Shown here one piece after another: positions 58,181 to 64,000 of a stretch of 64,000 nt of DNA. Both the position numbers and the translations under genes were made by a program. Source of the stretch: Antrodiella citrinella (lineage: Eukaryota > Basidiomycota > Agaricomycetes > Polyporales > Steccherinaceae); assembly GCA_004802725.1 (NCBI GenBank), contig SGPM01000002.1:375873-439872 (forward strand). The letters are read 5' to 3'. How positions within the stretch are numbered: the stretch's first letter is position 1; each line of letters opens with the position of its first letter. The notes beneath the pieces were generated by a model, which was not told the origin of the DNA, ran no database searches, and saw nothing but the letters and a program-made list of their open reading frames with translations.

Positions 58181-58972
58181 ATGACTATCGATGTGAAGGA
58201 TACCATGTAGGATGCATCTTTCTGAAAGGAATTAGCTCGTCGTGATACCCTTTCCAGTCAGGCCATCCGGGACATGGTTCCCATCCTTGACCCGGAGGAG
58301 GACTACTTGACCATTGCGGCTGCAGAGGAACGTATGTCCACCACCGAGGCTCTGCGCAAGAAAGAGCTGGAGGAAACGCATATGAAACTACGGGGTACGT
58401 TTTACTTTTCATGTATCCGTGATCTATTCTAAAGACTGATTCGTGAACATAGCTCTCGCCGGTATTCTGGATGCTGCTCGGAAGTCTTCTAGTAGACCCG
58501 AGACGGTACCCTCCCTCGCGCAGCACGCGGCCACCATCAACGAGCTTGACGCGTCCAGACTATCCCTAGCGAAAGCCATCAATGATGCGGAGAGTGCACT
58601 GGCTGGTAAAGAAGCAGAACTGGCACGATTAAAAGTAGAGACTCAAGCACTTGAAGAGTCTGACCCTGCTGCGGAACATGAGCTCGATGCAACAGCGTAA
58701 GTGTACTGTTGGTGATCGCCGACACAAACAAACTAATTTTTATGTCAGCTTGCGGTTGGCCATGTACAAAGGACTCGGGTTTGAAGTCGTTGCAGATCAA
58801 GATGGACGCGTTGTGAAGATGCTTGTTCGTAAGTCATTGTCACACATGGGCAAGCACAATGTTTATGCCGTCTCCAGGTGCACAATCTGGCGATGTTCAT
58901 TGTGTCGATTTTCGGGACGATAAATCTCCATACGAACATTCTCACAACCTCTGGAAACTTGCCTCTTCATGA
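58181..58972 (+). CDS. spc24: Kinetochore protein Spc24
   Basis: Spc24 pairs with Spc25 to anchor the Ndc80 complex to the inner kinetochore. 198 aa; exons 58181-58192, 58229-58394, 58453-58696, 58749-58828, 58878-58972, phases consistent. Coiled-coil N-terminal half: SSQAIRDMVPILDPEEDYLT, EERMSTTEALRKKELEETHM and ALAGKEAELARLKVETQAL. The globular C-terminal domain is ALRLAMYKGLGFEVV, VKMLVRAQSGDVHCVDFRD and SHNLWKLASS, the Spc24 pattern. The first exon is 12 nt and the first intron only 36 nt; this start is the least certain part. No other upstream ATG joins in frame. Confidence 0.85.
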
Positions 58973-59120
58973 TATGTAAGTCGTGGATTAAATTAGAGAA
59001 GCTTATAATTTAGTATCCATCATACACACAAGGAATGTACTATATAATTACATGAGATGCTCAAGAGAAGCTACGATAACTTCATCGGCTGCAAATGTTG
59101 GACGATTGATCAGCATAGCA

Positions 59121-61968
59121 TCAGCAGGGAAACGCTGTTGATCTTACCAAGAACTCCGGCTTCACCACCCATAGTTTCGTCTCCTTCGACTTCTCCCCGA
59201 TCTCCTTGAGCTTCGCCTCGATGGCATTCTTCTTCACTTTGTGTATTCGCAGATCCTGGTATACCGTCTCAACGATACCAGCAATATTACCGGTCTGCAT
59301 CGATTGAATCTTGGCGACAAGGATCGGAAGATGTGCGTCAGGGAAAGGCGTCTTGGGAGCGACTACGACGGGGCTACGCTTCGCCGAAGGAGAGGCGTTT
59401 TGAGAGGTAGAAGCGTCGGGTGTGTGCTTCACCAATCGACCGGGAAGTGCTGGGATGGCAAATTGGGTATCTGGAGGCTGCCCTGTGACTGTACCAGCAA
59501 TGATTTTGCGGTCCTGGAGCGGGATTTGCACCGGTCTAGCGACATACTTGAATGGGTCGATAGGGAACGGTGTATCTGGAGAAGGCAAGCAGGTCAGATT
59601 ATGGAATGATCCTATCGATCACCCTTACAGCACAAGCTCACCATTCAGAAGTTCAACCCGATACTGCTTGAACGCGTCGTAGCTACAACTCCCGATTTCG
59701 TTCTCCCAGCATGGACCCTTGGTGAAGGGAACCAGAGGAACCACAACTTTTCGCCGCTTAGTCGACTTCTTGGTCGGCTCATCATGAGGCTTGCGTTTGG
59801 GTGCCGGTAACGAGGGTAGCACTGGTGGCATACCGGGAGAGAGCTCACGGTCCTCTATCGGAGTACCTGGCTCCTCCACCTCGTCATCCTCAACGAGCCA
59901 ACTGTCAAGGTCAGAATCTGGTTCCTCTCCAGCATCGTCCTCCTCTGCGTCCTCGACGACATCATCCGCCTCGCCGCTCTCTTCTTCCCACTCTTCCCCG
60001 CTGTCGTATGTGTAGTCCAGTGCAACGACGTCTCGAGCAAAAGGAGTCCGAGGTCCGACTTCGCGCGAATTACGCGTCCAAGTGCCAAAGTATCCAGGCC
60101 GTGCATCCTCGGTGAATATCAATACTTTAGCGGGTATTGCACGTCGGTCGCGAAGCAGCGACAACAGTGAACGGACGCGTTGGACATCACCCGCTATCTC
60201 AGCTTCATTGAGTTGATTCAGGATATTCCGAATGACATGCGGGTGATATGATTTGAGGCCTGATGGTGCAGCTGAACAGCGTCGAGCCGACCGCAATGCC
60301 AACAATAGGGACTGACTTAACCGTTCTGCAGTACTATTTGAGCAAAGGCACGAATCAATCTTAGAGGAACCGACCTTGAGCAGTGAGTTGACCGAGGTCA
60401 GCCGTCGGTTGAACATCTTGCATCGCGTTCTCACGAGAGTCTCGTTCTTCGTCGTCGTCAATGACGATCACAGCGGTTCCTGCAATGCGATCTTCACGGA
60501 ACTTCCGCGCCTTCCTGTGTTGTTGAGACCAGTTTATCGGGGCTAGGTCGACATCCCGCTTGATCATGAAGGGCCTGAACGTCTTCGCGTAGTCTGATTG
60601 CGAGTTAGAAGGACCTGCGATATTTGGGATGACCTCCTTGGTGAGAGATGAGGAACGACTGGTCGCGGGCTCCTTAGCCTTAGTCTTGCCAAAGAAATTG
60701 GCCATGAGTGAGCGTGATTTGGCTTGTGCAGCTTCCTCTTTCTTCTCTCTCTCAATCTTCGCTAGTTTCTTATCTTCCTTCTCCTTCTCCTAACGTGGAA
60801 ATTAGCCGGAGACTGCAAGTTGTTCAGCACGCTATGCATACCTTCGCGGCCTTCTCGGGATCTGTGGGCTTCTTCGGTCGACCAGGTCCATTTTGTACGG
60901 TATTTTCGGAAGAAGTGGTCAAGTCGATCTGGAACAAGTTAGAACATGATTTTGACAGAGCTGCAGTTTGACTCACTGTGATCTTCTCAGATGCGGAGCT
61001 GTTCTTGACCGCATTCTTACTTCTGGAAGGCGAGCTTGGATTCACAAGTGCATCCACAGTCACCGCCTTAGGCGTCTGCAATGATTTGTCCTTAATATTG
61101 AGAATGGACTTGCGCTCTTGTTCAGGAAGAGATTCGAATAGAGTCTGCACATCATTTTTGGCCTGTAAATTGAATCCAGCATCTCTATACGCGTGAGATT
61201 GGTCATGTAAGACGTACCTGTATCCGCTCCGCCAATCGCACCTCAACCTTCTCTTTCGCGGCCTTAGGCAGCCAGCTCCGGAATTCCTGCTTTACTTCCC
61301 ATCTCCATATGTGCCATCCCGCGGGTATACGTGCTCCCTGAGCAGCAGTGGTATCCAAGCCATAATCTACGCGCTCAGCGACTGCCTTCGCCGCTCTGTC
61401 AAGTGTTGGTAGAGGCAAAGCAGCTGCAGAAGCCGACATAGCCTCTTCATCCTCCTCGTCTATTGCGGGTATAAGTTGACCGTGGAGATGTTTTGCCAAC
61501 GCCACAATGTTCTTGTCACTATTGCAGGTTTGCCATCAAAAGATATATATGCGCTCGACACTGCTCACCTTTCGTGAGACAATTTCGCGATGAGAGGTTT
61601 GAATTCATCGGAGATATCTTCGAGAGGAGGCAGCTTCTCTTCAATCCTTCTTTCCAACATCTCTCGGAATTGTACGATTTCTGAAGCGGCGAACCTATAT
61701 CAGACGTTTGGACGCGGGTCATTATGAGTCTACGTACCTTGCATCGTCTCCGACATCTTCTCGAACGCTAGTATCCTCTGCTTCAGATTCAGTTTCCCAT
61801 TTTTGAGTTCGACTAGAGAGGGTTTGGCGGAATTCGCTGAGGGCACTGTCGCGAGTCAATACTTTCACAGTAGGACTCGGATTCGAGGCACGTACCTTTC
61901 GGCGTGTCTTTCGGAGTAGCATGGGTCTTACCAGGGGTAGAAGAAAGTCCTTTGTTTTGATCCGTCAT
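59121..61968 (-). CDS. Chromatin assembly factor 1 large subunit (p150/Cac1/Pcf1 type)
   Basis: Histone H3-H4 chaperone that deposits nucleosomes behind the replication fork. Starts at 61968 (MTDQNKGLSSTPGKTHATPK). Roughly 700 aa in about eight exons. After an N-terminal region come a K/E/R-rich helix (LAKIEREKKEEAAQAK) and SRSLMANFFGK, which resembles a PCNA-interacting peptide. Then YAKTFRPFMIKRDVDLAP, the CAF1A signature KVLIFTEDARPGYFGTWTRN and TYDSGEEWEEESGEADD acidic block. The C-terminus contains KLWVVKPEFL (winged-helix part). The last junction is unsure: a gtaaga donor follows FL, and either a short extra exon or the listed stop at 59121 ends the protein. Confidence 0.88.
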
Positions 61969-62146
61969 ATCTCAATCTACGAGGACGTGTATCATGAAGC
62001 CAATGTTCGTGGAAGGATGTGGTTTGTAGTCAAGTCGCGTTTCCGCTTGCTGGACGTCACGGCGCGTCGGGATGTGACCTGTATGTGACGTGTCGCGTCG
62101 TACGCGTGAAGTCGTTACATCCTGGCCAATTACCTTCTCCTCCATC
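61969..62146. promoter_or_regulatory. bidirectional promoter, CAF-1 / RFC4
   Basis: 178 nt between two divergent replication-linked genes. It contains ACGCGT at 62102-62107 preceded by gtcgcgtcg. MCB-type sites drive S-phase genes in other fungi, so joint G1/S control is plausible but inferred. Confidence 0.5.
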
Positions 62147-63521
62147 ATGTCTTTCTTTCAAAAGCCAACCGCAAAAGCTGCTACTAAAGCGACGAATGTT
62201 GATCCATCACTACAGCCATGGGTAGAGAAATAGTATGTCTCGAATACAAACTTGCTTTCGTTCGTCCACTAAGCAAACCACAGCCGCCCCAAAACCATAG
62301 ACGATGTTTCTGCTCAAGAGCATACAGTAGCAGTACTTCGGAGGACACTCACATCAACAAATGTACGAGATATCCCACAGAAACAGATGACCTTGTCCTG
62401 ACTTACAATAGCTACCTCATATGCTGTTCTATGGCCCGCCTGGAACGGGCAAAACCTCCACAATTCTGGCATTGGCGCGACAATTATTCGGGTGTGTCAG
62501 TGTCCTTTACCCATCTGCCTACACGCACTGAACCAACGACGTAGTCCGGATAACTTCCGATCGAGAGTCCTCGAACTGAACGCCTCCGACGAAAGAGGTA
62601 TCGCTATTGTTCGTGACAAGATCAAGAACTTTGCGCGACAGACACCGCGAGCGCAGGCGGTGGCGTCCGATGGGCAGGTCTACCCATGTCCCCCGTATAA
62701 GATTATCATCCTCGATGAAGCCGACTCCATGACGCAGGATGCGCAAGCCGCCCTCAGGCGAATCATGGAGACATATGCACGAATCACACGATTCTGCTTA
62801 GTATGCAACTATGTCACGAGGTGTGGTGTCTACACGCGTAATCTGGGGACAGTCTCTGACCACATTAACACAGGATCATTGACCCACTTGCATCTCGATG
62901 CTCGAAATTCCGATTCAGACCATTGGATCCAACATCCACGTCTGACCGTCTGAAATATATTGCCAGTGCAGAGAATATCACGGTGTCGGACGAGGTGGTC
63001 AAGACCCTCATTAGTACCTCGCAAGGTGACCTTCGAAGATCTATAACATACCTGCAGTCCGCTTCACGTTTGTCAACATCAACGACCCCTCCAACGCCCA
63101 TAACACCCTTCGACATCCAAGAGATTGCCGGTGTCGTCCCAGATGCAGTGACCAACACGCTTGCCGCTACACTAGGGATTGATATCGTTGATGACATGGA
63201 TATCGATGACGGAGCGGCGAAGAAAGCACAAGATTTCAACGTAATCAGAAGCAAAGTCAAAGAGATTGTCAGGGAAGGCTATTCCGCTGCTCAGATCTTG
63301 TCGCAGGTGTGTATCTTGAATCATATTCACCTATTTCGTCTCACTGAAGCTTCGCCATGCCAGCTACATGATCTCGTCGTCGACCACCCCAGTCTAGCAG
63401 CACAGAAGAAGTCCAAATGTGCTTTGATATTCGCTGAGGCTGACAGGCCCTATGCGACGGAGCTGACGAGGAGTTGTGGATATTAGAGATCGGACTACAG
63501 GTTCACAAAGCCGTGTCGTAG
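62147..63521 (+). CDS. rfc4: Replication factor C subunit 4 (yeast Rfc2) with an apparent 1-nt deletion
   Basis: AAA+ clamp-loader subunit that opens PCNA. Exons 62147-62232, 62284-62362, 62412-62491, 62545-62820, 62874-63306, 63364-63521; 370 aa if the frame is repaired. RFC boxes are intact: [14 protein letters not shown], Walker [24 protein letters not shown], Walker [12 protein letters not shown], the arginine finger SRCSKFRF context and [16 protein letters not shown]. Near the end, AEADR is followed by a needed one-base slip (63446/63447) before [20 protein letters not shown]. Without the slip the protein stops at 63486. Lengths sum to one short of a multiple of three. The subunit was assigned from PCPP(Y/F)KI and HDLVV motifs of human RFC4. 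Confidence 0.94.
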
Positions 63522-63770
63522 TTGCGCATTGTTCAAGCGTTCGTCGCACTTGTGGGTGTGTTCGTCTCATGTAGCCTTATGTAGTACGAGATCATACGGT
63601 GCCAGTTCGCAATGGTACGCGGAATAGAGCCAAGGAAAAACAAATATGCTATATCACTTGCAATAAACTTCTGGGTGCGTACTCGACAAAGCATGAAAGG
63701 TGTGACAACAAGGTAACAAAAGTAGAGCCATCCCGCAATAACGTCACCCGCAAACGACGTGCAGCTATGC
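63522..63770. other. convergent 3' region
   Basis: About 250 nt between RFC4 and the Ssb stop; nothing recognised. Confidence 0.5.
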
Positions 63771-64000
63771 TCACCGGAGACCAGCAGTAGCCTTTTGCAG
63801 GGCACGCTTAATGCCCAATTGTGCTTTTCGGAGCTCATCAGCACCGGAGTCCTCAATCTCGAGCTTCTCAAGAGCACGCGCAAGCTCAGCCTCGACCTGG
63901 GCCTTGGCACCACGCTTGAGCTTCATGCTGATCTCGGGCGAGGTGATAGTGTTCTCCACTTGGTGGATGTACGCCTCGAGGTCGGACTTCGCCTCATGAC
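63771..64000 (-). CDS. ssb1: Hsp70, ribosome-associated Ssb type, C-terminal fragment
   Basis: Partial: it runs off the window edge on its 5' side. The visible 76 residues read KSDLEAYIHQVE, then SMKLKRGAKAQVEAELARAL, EKLEIEDSGADELRKAQLGI and end KRALQKATAGLR. This is the C-terminal lid of the Ssb/Hsp75 group: it has the KL(K/R)...EALEIEDxxADELRKAE pattern and lacks the EEVD tail of cytosolic Ssa proteins. Ssb binds nascent chains on the ribosome with the RAC co-chaperone. The stop codon is at 63771-63773. Confidence 0.8.
   Translation of the reverse strand, partial: HEAKSDLEAYIHQVENTITSPEISMKLKRGAKAQVEAELARALEKLEIEDSGADELRKAQLGIKRALQKATAGLR

Noticed and set aside
1..64000. CRISPR arrays, rRNA genes, operons, bacterial promoters
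   Set aside because: No regularly spaced repeats or rRNA sequence seen, and the gene structure is eukaryotic.

Overview
The window is nuclear DNA from a filamentous basidiomycete, probably an Agaricomycete. Genes are closely packed on both strands and interrupted by many short GT-AG introns (mostly 45-65 nt). Several exons are only 6-24 nt long. Every gene I recognise is a eukaryotic or fungal type: mL60, Ubc6, Atg8, Rad57, TmpA-like, GPI-anchored cupredoxins. I see no bacterial features, no CRISPR array, no rRNA and no tRNA that I can support. I cannot name the species.

Layout. 0-2.5 kb: no convincing gene, one nested hairpin. 2.5-5.5 kb: a tandem pair of secreted, GPI-anchored type-1 copper (cupredoxin) proteins. 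5.8-9.2 kb: HID1, a Golgi sorting protein, then RAD57. 11.6-12.7 kb: an uncharacterised multi-pass membrane protein. 12.8-16.2 kb: an unresolved stretch. 16.3-19.5 kb: ATG8 and the ER-anchored E2 UBC6. 20-24.5 kb: SF3A1 and mL60 share a short divergent promoter; mL60 then converges on CMS1. 25-26.5 kb: an ERI1-like DEDDh exonuclease with a predicted membrane anchor. 27.4-29.7 kb: a TmpA-like membrane protein. 30.2-31.2 kb: an unknown gene. 31.3-36.3 kb: NDC80, MOG1 and an MIT/coiled-coil Atg38-like gene. 36.7-39.9 kb: an unknown gene and CCT1. 40.4-41.8 kb: two small unknown genes. 42-45 kb: APC3/CDC27. 45.8-46.7 kb: an acidic unknown protein behind a leader with upstream ORFs. 47.9-50.3 kb: SRR1-like and TMA20. 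50.8-53.3 kb: an F-box protein. 53.6-59 kb: CRM1 and SPC24. 59.1-63.5 kb: CAF-1 large subunit and RFC4, divergent. 63.8 kb to the edge: the C-terminus of an Ssb-type Hsp70.

Shared themes. Several genes serve chromosome biology: NDC80 and SPC24 (same kinetochore complex), APC3, RFC4, CAF-1, RAD57. ATG8 and the possible ATG38 belong to autophagy. Others are core housekeeping genes (CCT1, CRM1, SF3A1, CMS1, mL60, TMA20, Ssb).

Most notable observations. CCT1 and RFC4 are each otherwise intact but carry an apparent single-nucleotide loss. The divergent promoters of NDC80 and SPC24 share the 11-mer ACGCGTCGCGT, an extended MCB-like site. MOG1 appears to use a GC-AG intron. The ERI1-like nuclease has an unexpected N-terminal membrane segment. 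Several lineage-specific membrane or acidic proteins have no assigned function. I found no clear new multi-gene system. Exon borders were derived by eye from splice signals and reading-frame continuity; where exons are listed the phases add up unless stated.
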